The notes under the pieces were generated by a model. The model was not told the origin of the DNA. It worked only from the letters and a program-made list of their open reading frames with translations, and searched no databases. Positions 11,694 through 21,600 of a DNA stretch of 64,000 bases are shown here, piece after piece. Made by a program: the position numbers and the translations under genes. Each line of letters opens with the position of its first letter. Within the stretch, counting starts at the first letter, position 1. This DNA is from Bombyx mori. Taxonomy: Eukaryota; Arthropoda; Insecta; Lepidoptera; Bombycidae. The stretch is taken from the NCBI RefSeq assembly GCF_030269925.1, contig NC_085131.1:11083501-11147500 (forward strand), written 5' to 3'.

Positions 11694-11905
11694 CATTTTA
11701 TTGGTGACAGGGCGTCCTGCGAGCCCGCACGGGTAGGTACCACCACTCTACGCATTTCTGCCGCGAAGCAGTAATGGTTTTCGACTGAAGGCTGCGACAG
11801 CCGTTGTACTGTAAAACTGAAACTTAGCAGTCGTGTCTCGAGAATGTTCGCACACACATTTACACAATAGATGTCTATCGGCACTGAAAATCACATACTT
11901 AATAT
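11694..11905 (+). mobile_element. Degenerate Bm1-type SINE
   Basis: A recognisable but eroded plus-strand copy: GTGACAGGGCGTCCTGCGAG, CGGGTAGGTACCACCACTC and AAGCAGTAATGG are followed by a strongly diverged 3' half. Confidence 0.6.
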
Positions 11906-12282
11906 AAAATTTTATAAAATACAGGGTGTACCTACGGAAAAAATGACACAATAATAAATATGAAATAATAATGATTTTTAAAATATATTTTAATGGGCCT
12001 ATTTCTAAAACCTCACCTTAACGGGTCTGTGGTCCTCGTTCGCCTGGTCGTGTGGGAAGAAATAGCTCTTCTTTTTTTTAACAAATGTCGCGTCAAGATG
12101 ATTTCTGCAACAACAAAACGAACAATGTTTTTTTTAAATCTCTTTAACCAAATCCCTCGTTATATTACGATATCTTCAGGTACCAAGGTCGGAAGATGAG
12201 ACTCCTTGTCTCACATACAGGATGTGACCTTACCGAGGAAACAAGTGTTGGTGATATCAAACATGATAGTACTAAATGACCC

Positions 12283-12725
12283 GTCCTTACGGATCCATAC
12301 AATCCGCTAACAATCATTAGACGCCTTCAGCTCTAACACTAGGAGCAGGCTCAGAGACCCCGGTAACACTGCTCGTCGGACTCGGCAGAGTTCAACGTGA
12401 AACCAAACCCATAAGTACATCAGACCGCTGAGATTATAGGCTGAGATTGTGTAGGCAGCGTCTTGGCTCTGACCCTAGCATTGCTGAAGTCCATGGGCGA
12501 CGGTAACCACTCACTATCAGTTTGGGCCGTATGCTCGTCTGCTTGCAAGGGCAATAAAAAAAAAAAGATTCTCGCTGATCTTCAGAGCGGGTCGCGATTC
12601 GGTTCTGGCAGTAGATGCCCTCGCGAAGCAGTTACTCTTGAGTTGCTAGGTAGGCTCGGACTACTGTTAGCAAATCCCAACCCTCCTGGCCGAGTCCGTG
12701 CTAAAATTAATCTATCCACCAGCGC
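12283..12725 (+). mobile_element. Family D repeat (LINE 3' end), interrupted
   Basis: Blocks GACGCCTTCAGCTCTAACAC, CCCGGTAAC, ACTCGTCGGACTCGGC and, after the interruption, GCGGGTCGCGATTC and GAAGCAGTTACTCTTGAG match the longer copies at 46370-46785 and 58733-59033. The middle (12449-12567) is a separate LINE tail with its own poly(A). Confidence 0.6.
12449..12567 (+). mobile_element. Family B LINE tail nested in family D
   Basis: TAGGCAGCGTCTTGGCTCTG ... GGGCGACGGTAACCACTC ... GCAAGGGCAATAAAAAAAA matches the 3' terminus of the LINE at 26456-29374. It is a 5'-truncated insertion ending in poly(A). The flanking family D sequence resumes directly after it. Confidence 0.75.
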
Positions 12726-12744
12726 GCGTCAGTCAATACGGCGA

Positions 12745-12875
12745 TGGTGGTTCACTCCACTCATTTCTGCCGCAAAGCAGTTTTGCTTTCCAGTTTGATT
12801 ATTGTGACCGTTATACAATACAATTGAGACTTCGACCTCATGTCTCAAACGGGATTTCAGCGCTCACACTGTAAT
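12745..12875 (+). mobile_element. Degenerate Bm1-like fragment
   Basis: CTCATTTCTGCCGCAAAGCAG and CTCATGTCTCAAACG retain the Bm1 core order but little else. It is an old remnant. Confidence 0.35.
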
Positions 12876-12970
12876 GTTCACATCAATTAATCAATAAACC
12901 CATATAAGGTATAATATATAAGCGACAATTGAGATTGGAAACGTGCTTGTTGCCTTCTCATTTATAACTA

Positions 12971-14283
12971 GTCAGGTCATAAGTATTGTCACACAGTAAA
13001 AACTTTTCTTTTAGAATGCTGACCACAAAAAAGTTTATCGAATTCGAATTTCGAATTGTTCATGAAAATAAAAATGTATACATTTAGAATTTTTCTCATT
13101 TTTAAATATGGAGTGGACGCTTAAAGAAGACCGTGTTGCAGTTATTGCGTTGCATCGTTGCGGTTACGCGCCAATTCAAATTTTTAACATACTGAAAATT
13201 TTGAATATAACCAAAAGATTCGTTTATCGTACCATCAAACGATACAATGAAGACTCTAGTGTAGATGACAGGTCAAGAAGTGGTCGCCCTCGGTCTGTTA
13301 GGACTCCAGCAGTGATAAAAGCTGTGAAGGCGCGAATTCAAAGAAATCCCAAACGTAAGCAGAAACTGTTGGCCCTTCAGATGGGGTTAAGCAGAACCAT
13401 GGTGAAAAGGGTGTTAAATGAAGACTTAGGGCTTCGGGCATATCGAAGAAAAACAGGACATCGTTTGAATGCTCGTCTAATGGACCTGAGACTGAAGAGA
13501 TGCCGCGCTTTGTTGAAGCGGTACGCGGGAAAAAAATATCGGGAAATTCTTTTTTCGGATGAAAAATTTTTTACCGTAGAAGAGAGCTACAACAAACAAA
13601 ATGATAAGGTGTACGCACACAGTAGTGAAGAAGCGAGCAACCGTATTCCGCGTGTCCAACGAGGTCATTTTCCATCCTCGCTCATGGTATGGTTGGGAGT
13701 TTCTTATTGGGGCTTAACAGAGGTACATTTTTGTGAGAAAGGTGTAAAAACGAATGCAATTGTGTATCAAAAGTAGGATAGTGTAGGACTGTCCTAACGA
13801 ACTTTGTGGAACCTGTTTCTCATACCATGTTCAATAACAGGCACTGGGTATTCCAACAAGATTCGGCGCCAGCTCATAGAGCGAAGAGCACACAAGACTC
13901 GCTGGCGGCGCGTGAAATCGACTTCATCCGGCACGAAGACTGGCCCTCCTCCAGTCCAGATTTGAATCCGTTAGATTACAAGATATGGCAACACTTGGAG
14001 GAAAATGCGTGCTCAAAGCCTCATCCCAATTTGGAGTCACTCAAGACATCCTTGATTAAGGCAGCCGCCGATATTGACATGGACCTCGTTCGTGCTGCGA
14101 TAGACGACTGGCCGCGCAGATTGAAGGCCTGTATTTAAAATCACGGAGGTCATTTTGAATAAACTTTAGTGTCATAAGAATCTATGTTTTGTTAAGTTCA
14201 TTTCGGTATATGAATGGTTACATAATGAATAAACTTGTTTCAATTATTTTACATTAAACATGTGACAGAATTTATGACCTGAC
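12971..14283 (+). mobile_element. Mariner-family transposon, DD37D (maT-like)
   Basis: A 1313-bp element with inverted ends. The left GTCAGGTCATAAG and the reverse complement of the right TTTATGACCTGAC match for about 28 bp with few differences (both include GTCACA). TA at 12969-12970 and 14284-14285 is the target duplication. It carries one broken transposase ORF on the plus strand. The length and organisation are those of a full-length mariner-type element. Confidence 0.92.
13108..14138 (+). pseudogene. DD37D mariner transposase, disrupted
   Basis: The first open piece, 13108-13776, has helix-turn-helix-like N-terminal segments and a G-R-P-R linker, then the first catalytic aspartate in ILFSDEKFF. 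The second piece, 13806-14138, in another frame, has the second aspartate in FQQDSAPAH and SSPDLNPLD. Counting 37 residues between the second aspartate and the D of NPLD gives DD37D, the maT signature; mariner proper is DD34D and Tc1 is DD34E. A stop and frame change at 13774-13805 separates the halves, so the gene is inactive as it stands. The rest of the reading frame is well preserved, which suggests a recent loss. Confidence 0.92.
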
Positions 14284-14987
14284 TAGGTATATAAACCAAC
14301 ACTATACTTAATTTATTAAGTAAACAACAATTTCCCGTTTACTCTCGACTACTAGTCAATTCCCATTTCGACTACAAATATGACGATTCGACTACACCCT
14401 GTACTCAACATATTACAATAAGCACTACAATACATCTCCTTATACAACGGGCATAGTTCTGCATAGCAAACTGATAATAATCAAAATTAGTTTATGCTAA
14501 AAATCTAACATTATGTGGTCTAATTGAATTAGATTTATTGTAAGTAAGCAACAAACATATTATTGCAGTATACAGCATATTAATGCAATATGCAACAATC
14601 ATATTATTCCAATATAATACAATTACAATATTATTATTGCAATATTCCAAAAATCTATTATTGCAATATTCAACAATCATATTTTTCTATAATACAACAA
14701 ATATATTATTGCAACATATTAACTAATCGCTTGTTATATACAGTACGTTGTTTTCCAGTAATTATTCAATCTACAGTATAGAGCTTTGCAGAACTATGCA
14801 CTTACTGATATGAAAAACTTTGAGGGTGGAGCGCTAAGCGGGGTCGTTCTTCTTAAAAATGTGCCAAATTCCGGAGAGATTTTTGTAAAACGAATACCTC
14901 TTATATGTCCTTTGGAAACGAGAAATATATTCATTATTTTGCTATATAGAATGTCTTGGGTGAGTTGCCCCTCCCCCTTTTTTTTTG
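14284..14987. other. AT-rich region with imperfect short repeats
   Basis: No gene. Positions 14565-14725 hold loosely repeated ATTATTGCAATAT and CAACAATCATATT motifs, which make both strands open for short distances. Positions 14800-14960 look unique and lead into the minisatellite. Confidence 0.5.
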
Positions 14988-16924
14988 GTAAGAGCATATT
15001 CTGCAAGCTGTACTCGCTGGAAACGATAAGAGCATAGTCTGCAAGCTGTAGTCGTTGGGAGCAATAAGTTAATATTCTGCAAGCTGTACTCGTTGGGAAC
15101 AATAAGAGCATAGTCTGCAAGCTGTACTCGTTGGGAACAGTAAGAGCATAGTCTGGAAGCTGTACTCGTTGGGAACAATAAGATAATATTCTGCAAGCTG
15201 TACTCGTTGGAAACAGTAAGAGCATAGTCTGCAAGCTGTACTGGTTGGGAACAATAAGATAATATTCTGCAAGCTGTACTCGTTGGGAACAGTAAGAGCA
15301 TAGTCTGCAAGCTGTACTGGTTGGGAACAATAAGATAATATTCTGCAAGCTGTACTCGTTGGGAACAGTAAGAGCATAGTCTGCAAGCTGTACTGGTTGG
15401 GAACAATAAGATAATATTCTGCAAGCTGTACTCGTTGGGAACAGTAAGAGCATAGTCTGCAAGCTGTACTGGTTGGGAACAATAAGATAATATTCTGCAA
15501 GCTGTACTCGTTGGGAACAGTAAGAGCATAGTCTGCAAGCTGTACTGGTTGGGAACAATAAGATAATATTCTGCAAGCTGTACTCGTTGGAAACAGTAAG
15601 AGCATAGTCTGCAAGCTGTACTGGTTGGGAACAATAAGATAATATTCTGCAAGCTGTACTCGTTGGGAACAGTAAGAGCATAGTCTGCAAGCTGTACTGG
15701 TTGGGAACAATAAGATAATATTCTGCAAGCTGTACTCGTTGGAAACAGTAAGAGCATAGTCTGCAAGCTGTACTGGTTGGGAACAATAAGATAATATTCT
15801 GCAAGCTGTACTCGTTGGAAACAGTAAGAGCATAGTCTGCAAGCTGTACTGGTTGGGAACAATAAGATAATATTCTGCAAGCTGTACTCGTTGGGAACAG
15901 TAAGAGCATAGTCTGCAAGCTGTACTGGTTGGGAACAATAAGATAATATTCTGCAAGCTGTACTCGTTGGGAACAGTAAGAGCATAGTCTGCAAGCTGTA
16001 CTGGTTGGGAACAATAAGATAATATTCTGCAAGCTGTACTCGTTGGGAACAGTAAGAGCATAGTCTGCAAGCTGTACTGGTTGGGAACAATAAGATAATA
16101 TTCTGCAAGCTGTACTCGTTGGAAACAGTAAGAGCATAGTCTGCAAGCTGTACTGGTTGGGAACAATAAGATAATATTCTGCAAGCTGTACTCGTTGGGA
16201 ACAGTAAGAGCATAGTCTGCAAGCTGTACTGGTTGGGAACAATAAGATAATATTCTGCAAGCTGTACTCGTTGGAAACAGTAAGAGCATAGTCTGCAAGC
16301 TGTACTGGTTGGGAACAATAAGATAATATTCTGCAAGCTGTACTCGTTGGAAACAGTAAGAGCATAGTCTGCAAGCTGTACTGGTTGGGAACAATAAGAT
16401 AATATTCTGCAAGCTGTACTCGTTGGGAACAGTAAGAGCATAGTCTGCAAGCTGTACTGGTTGGGAACAATAAGATAATATTCTGCAAGCTGTACTCGTT
16501 GGAAACAGTAAGAGCATAGTCTGCAAGCTGTACTGGTTGGGAACAATAAGATAATATTCTGCAAGCTGTACTCGTTGGAAACAGTAAGAGCATAGTCTGC
16601 AAGCTGTACTGGTTGGGAACAATAAGATAATATTCTGCAAGCTGTACTCGTTGGAAACAGTAAGAGCATAGTCTGCAAGCTGTACTGGTTGGGAACAATA
16701 AGATAATATTCTGCAAGCTGTACTCGTTGGAAACAGTAAGAGCATAGTCTGCAAGCTGTACTGGTTGGGAACAATAAGATAATATTCTGCAAGCTGTACT
16801 CGTTGGAAACAGTAAGAGCATAGTCTGCAAGCTGTACTGGTTGGGAACAATAAGATAATATTCTGCAAGCTGTACTCGTTGGAAACAGTAAGAGCATAGT
16901 CTGCAAGCTGTACTCGTTAGGAAC
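14988..16924. repeat. Minisatellite: 38-bp monomers in 76-bp dimers
   Basis: About 51 monomers of 38 bp alternate between two types. Type 1 contains AGCATAGTCTGCAAGCTG and then TACTGGTT; type 2 contains GATAATATTCTGCAAGCTG and then TACTCGTT. Each dimer is 76 bp, and about 24 dimers run from 15130 to 16924, with more diverged monomers at 14988-15130. Because 76 is not a multiple of 3 and the unit is stop-free on the minus strand, all three minus frames are open and give the same 76-residue cycle. Those long ORFs are a by-product of the repeat and not genes. The right edge abuts the end of the exon at 16925-17200. Confidence 0.97.
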
Positions 16925-17200
16925 CTGTCTGATCACATGTCTGAGGACGTGCGCCCCCCAGCCGTACGCGGCGACGTCGAGCCCGCACTGCAGGAGCGTG
17001 TCGGCGCAGTACCCGGACAGCGGGGCGAGGCACGTGTTGTACAACAGTAACCCCATCATCCACTTCTGCGTGGCCCCCTTCGATTTCTTAGCACGTTCCG
17101 ATTTCGGACGCATAGACTTCTTCTGTTCTTCTAGTTCCTCAGTCGCGTTTAGCTCTTGCGACGTTTCGAATCTAAGAACTCGATTGGATGACGTATTCAT
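16925..17200 (-). CDS. First exon of an unrecognised protein
   Basis: An ATG at 17200 opens 92 codons of non-repetitive, normally composed protein before the frame runs into the minisatellite at 16924. The first 45 residues are charged (E-E-L-E-E-Q-K-K, R-A-K-K-S-K). The remainder is fairly hydrophobic and cysteine-bearing (GLLLYNTCLAPLSGYCAD, then L-L-Q-C-G-L-D-V-A-A-Y-G-W-G), suggesting a membrane-associated segment. The last codon, CAG, is followed by GTTCCT, a possible but weak splice donor, so the array would be intronic. I find no downstream exon in the window and do not recognise the family. KIF4 ends 1.1 kb upstream on the same strand. Confidence 0.6.
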
Positions 17201-17535
17201 AGTTCTCTCTTGTGATACCGAAGTTAAGACTACCCTCCAAACTAAAGTGAGCTCTGTGTGGCATTAGTTTACATATATTGCACAGTAAAGCATATAGTGG
17301 TTTGTTTATTTCCACGCCGCAGTTACGATTGAGCTTCGGAAGACTTGTAAGTTTGGCACGGAGGAGGAAGAGGAGATTGAAATCTTACCGTTTATCAAAA
17401 TACGAGGGTGGTGTCGTGTCCAGTGATATTTCCGTGCTCGACGGCTGAAACAAAATAACTTTTTTAATTCGCATTCATATCAATTAGTCAATCACTTTAT
17501 CGTCGTTGCAAATTTGAAATCTTCTATGTGTGTTT

Positions 17536-17985
17536 TTGAAGTTGTCGTGGTCTAAAGGATAAGACGCCCGGTGCATTCGTATCGAGCGATGCACTGGTGT
17601 TCGAATCTCGCTGGCGGGTACCAATTTTTCTTATGAAATACGTACTCAACAAATGGTCACGATTGACTTCCACGGTGAAGGAATAACATCGTGCAATAAA
17701 AATCAAACCCGCAAAATTATAATTTGCGTAATTACTGGTGGTAGGACCTCTTGTGAGTCCGCACGGGTAGGTACCACCGCCCCGCCTATTTCTGCCGTGA
17801 AGCAGTAATGCGTTTCGGTTTGAAGGGTGGGGCAGCCGTTGTGACTATACTGAGACCTTAGAACTGTATCTCAAGGTGTGTGGCGCATTTACGTTGTAGA
17901 TGTCTATGGGCTCCAGTAACCACTTAACACCAGGTGGGCTGTGAGCTCGTCCACACATCAAAGCAATAAAAAAAAAATAAAAAAA
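17536..17985 (+). mobile_element. Bm1-type SINE, apparently full length
   Basis: About 440 bp. A tRNA-like head at 17536-17615 has an A-box-like TGGTCTAAAGG and a B box GTGTTCGAATC. A unique body follows, then the GGTGGTAGGACCTCTTGTG ... AGCAATAAAAA portion shared with every truncated copy here. This is the reference copy for the family in this window. It lies 336 bp upstream of the ATG at 17200 and downstream of the KIF4 stop codon. Confidence 0.88.
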
Positions 17986-18307
17986 ATGTGTATAAATGTA
18001 GTTTTCGAGAAAGTCTAATAAAACTACCTCTTAAAAAAAATAATTTAAATATTTTTTTAGCACACTTTGATCTACAATAAAATGCACACCGACACTTAGG
18101 ATTTTTTAAGATTGACGCTTAATAAAGTGGAATATTGAGATATGCACATGGGAGTTTTTGCTGAGTATTCAAAATAGCTTTCAAAATATATGAAAACATC
18201 ATTTTGGCCCAAAATGTCACATAGGAGATTTAAAACGATCTCCTGTAAACCATCGTTTTTGATATGACGCTTTGTACGTAGGGGTCGTGGATTTATGTGA
18301 CGGTTCA

Positions 18308-18610
18308 TTAGGACAATTGAGTGAGGTGGTTGCTCACGTTGTTCTCCTTGTCGTCGGAGTCGGAGGCGGGCGCGGCGCGGCGGTTGCGGCAGAGCGCGTG
18401 CTGGCAGCGGCAGGCGGGGCGGCAGGCGCGCTCGCTCTTGACGCAGCCGCACATCTTGGTGGCGCAGCTGCCGCGGCACGTGCAGTGCGGGCTGCCGTCG
18501 CTGCCGCGCTTCACTGCCCGCCCCGCGCCTTCCGCCGCACCCTCCGCCGCGCCCCCCGTCGCGCCCTCCGCCGCCATGCTGAAGTTCATCGTGAGCCGGG
18601 AACGTTGCGC
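18308..18610 (-). CDS. Kif4: KIF4 C-terminal cysteine-rich exon
   Basis: The last 100 residues. An Ala/Gly/Glu-rich linker leads to nine cysteines at exon positions 43, 45, 49, 54, 56, 63, 67, 69 and 74, in the arrangement CTCRGSC ... MCGC ... C-R-P-A-C-R-C ... C-R-N-R. In KIF4A the equivalent domain binds an iron-sulfur cluster and contributes to chromosome binding. The exon is strongly GC-rich compared with its surroundings. It ends with an acidic D-S-D-D-K-E-N segment; D-K-E-N is a possible APC/C KEN box. The stop is TAA at 18308-18310. Confidence 0.92.
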   Translation of the reverse strand, partial: AQRSRLTMNFSMAAEGATGGAAEGAAEGAGRAVKRGSDGSPHCTCRGSCATKMCGCVKSERACRPACRCQHALCRNRRAAPASDSDDKENNVSNHLTQLS

Positions 18611-21600
18611 CTGCAGGTCAACATGGGGGTGTTAAGGTTTTTAAAAAATGGTATTAAGTCTATGTTTTCGACTGCTCTGGGGTAGACCGGTGTTATAAAA
18701 TAAAAGAGTGGACTGTAATAATACGATAGGTGTAATATTTGGTTAATGTATAAAAGAAGTGACAAGCAAGCGTCGCGGGTGGCGTTGCTGCACGAAGTGT
18801 CAAAGGTGTAAAGCCGCGACCCCGCGCCGCTTGTCCTCCTCCCGGCGCACTGCGCGCTCCTCTTTTTTTATTTTTATTTTTTCCTACCTATGCTGATAGC
18901 CTTGAAACGATATTTCAGCTTCGCCCTAAGGCCGGTTACAGTGCTCCACCGACCGTCTGTGCGTACGTCAGTAGCGCTTGTCGTTTATATGAAAATTCAT
19001 AAATCATTACAGCGCTGGACTGACCGTACGCACGCGTATATTGCTACGCACAGCGTACGAGGACCGTCGGTCTAGCGCGTCCGCATGCGTGCCGTCGGTC
19101 TACCGACGCGCTATTTAACCAAATGAACGCGTTCTGTGCTGCACGGATCGGTGGACCGACCGTACGGATGTGTGTATCATCATCAAAAAAAGCGATTTCG
19201 TATTGAACATGGCCAAATATATCGACACCGAACGCCTAATCACCGTAGTTCATCTTCGTGGACCTCTCTGGGACAAAGGCCACGTGTTATATAAAGAACG
19301 CGATGCCAAGATAAAGGCCTGGCAAGAAGTATAATTCATCAAAACTTTTAATCGACATTCTGAAGTAATTAAATTTTTTTTTTGATCTTCGCGCAATAAT
19401 GAATATAAAGTGGTGAATTCCCCTTATAATGCTCTTTGGACGACGATTGGATGTGCGTGATATCTACGTCTTTTGTTCCTTAAACGTTTTCGAAAATAAG
19501 CAGCTATTAAACTATTTGCAAACGCTTCCATTTCGTGTACCGACTATACCAATCCGGTCAGATTGTTGGTCAGGAAAGCACTGAATGAAGCAAACTGACG
19601 ATCGATTAATGCGTACCGTCAGGACGGAACGTCGGTGGAGCACAGACGGTCGGTGGAGCACTGTAACCGGCCTAACGTTTGTAGGTGATCCAAGTGATGA
19701 TGATGTGGTAGTTTATGTCGCTGTTTTATAAAATCTTTCCACTTGCTATCATGACGCCACCTTAAATGGCTACGCTTTCAGCGAAAACTTTTTAATACAC
19801 TGAAATGATGCTCCTCACTTCTGTCTACTCTCCATAGTTTTTTATCCTTAAACTAAGTAACATAAACATAAACTTCCTATATGATATTTTAGAAATTACA
19901 GTTTTCATACTGTTACGCCGGTAAGTACTCTCGAACGAATATCGAAAAATCTAGTAGCACCTAGAACGCTCGAGAAGTACAACACCATCTATTGTCAGAT
20001 AGCGGAAACACAATACTGGAAATGTGTGTAACATTCTCGGTAATTCTAGGGATGTAGTATCGGCTATAAAAGCGTTGCAGGGATGGCACGCAGTCAGTCA
20101 GTAATCAGAACTACTTGAAGCGAAATAGCGAAGGGATCACCTGAAGCGAAGCGGAACAAGCGAATTGAGAATTTTAAAGTGTTTGTGAAGTTTTTTAAGT
20201 GTTCTAAGTACTAATTCAGTGTTAATTTATACTTCGGTGGCATTTTTATTTATCCCAAATCCCAGCGCGTAACAATACCAAAATTACTCCAACCTCCTAG
20301 GAATGTATTTTTAAAACATTACATAGTTGGTATTCAGCAGTAACCACAAATTGTCCAAAGTCTGTCGAGACGATCCATAGATAATGTCTGTGGGTGGGGG
20401 CGCTCAAGAGTACGGCCCGTACCTGTATCCGTTTGAACAGAGGCGTGGCCCTCCAGTCTGGGTCCTTGTCTCTGTCCTCAAACTCGTCGTCGTCCTCATC
20501 AGTGAGCTCGGTGTACTCCTGTTTCTTGACCTCGCCCGAGGACTCCTTCTTCGACGACCGTTTCTTGGCGCGTTTGCCGGCCGCACGTAGCTCTTCTAAT
20601 TCTTCCATCAGTTTTTTCTGCAAGTTATAGGGTTAGGTTACCTCATATTTTACTCATTTACTTAATAGGGGTATAAAAAATACCACTGCTGCAATTCTAT
20701 TTTGTTGGACTAGAATTAGAAAGCGAAATCATCTTCATATTTTAGAACTTTATTATTTGGTCAATGCTTGAGGGTTGCCATTTCTAGCAGGTATTCAAGC
20801 GTTTCCTAAAAGCAATTTTTTTTAATATCTAACTAACCCTTTTACAGTATAATATGATTGTAAAAGGGTTTGATGTCTGTTGTCCCACCTGTTGGCTTCA
20901 ATAGCTTATGTGCTGTGCGCTAGGTCGTATTTAAAGTGTGAGAGGGTCACCCTAAAGTGTGAAACTTTTATTAAGAGACGCTATAGTTTCAGCACTACGT
21001 GACATTAAGTCATAACCGAAGAGCGTATACAAACCACAAATTAAATACCACCACACGTATTGCGACATAAGGTCCAAATTGCCTTGGTAAAACTCACGTT
21101 TTCATCTTCAACTTGCTCGAGCTTGTCCTGCTGCGCCTGTATGACGTTGTGCAGATGCTTGCAGGCCTCGCCCTTGTCGCCGCGCACCACGCCGCGCTGC
21201 AGCGCCAGTAGCGCCGTCAGCTGCTCGGGTTCCGTACAAACATTGCCATCAAGATTAAAAGAATAGTGGTAGCGATAAGGTTGTTTCTCTGGAGAAACAC
21301 TTATCGTTCCTTGTTGGAGGTTGGGGTAGTTATTATTCGATATAACACAATAAAGGTCCGGGCACATAGGCACCTGCCTATTCACAAAGCGAATGTGATA
21401 TTGGTCTGGCAATCTCTTGACAATGTGCTTGACTGCCATTATGAAGTATTGGCAATACAGACTTTACAACACAAAATTTTTTGTAAATTCAACAAATTTT
21501 AATTGTTGAAATTAGTCAGTCCTTAGTTTTTTTTTTTTGTACTTCGGACCAAGAGACAATTTTTTTTTATTGTCCTTGTAGGCAGACGAGCATACGGTCC

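Noticed and set aside
14988..16924. CRISPR array
   Set aside because: Units are contiguous 38-bp tandem monomers without unique spacers, and the genome is an insect's.
14794..17200. Minus-strand ORFs of 599-752 codons as a giant repeat protein
   Set aside because: They exist in all three frames and consist of the minisatellite cycle; only the first 92 codons of the 752-codon frame are non-repetitive.
16998..17267. Plus-strand 89-codon ORF
   Set aside because: Antisense shadow of the exon at 16925-17200.
17536..17615. tRNA gene
   Set aside because: It is the head of a full-length Bm1-type SINE; the anticodon arm has an overlong loop and the 3' side is fused to the SINE body.
18272..18685. 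Plus-strand and other-frame ORFs over the last KIF4 exon
   Set aside because: GC-rich shadows, Ala/Arg-rich and without motifs; the real frame carries the cysteine domain.
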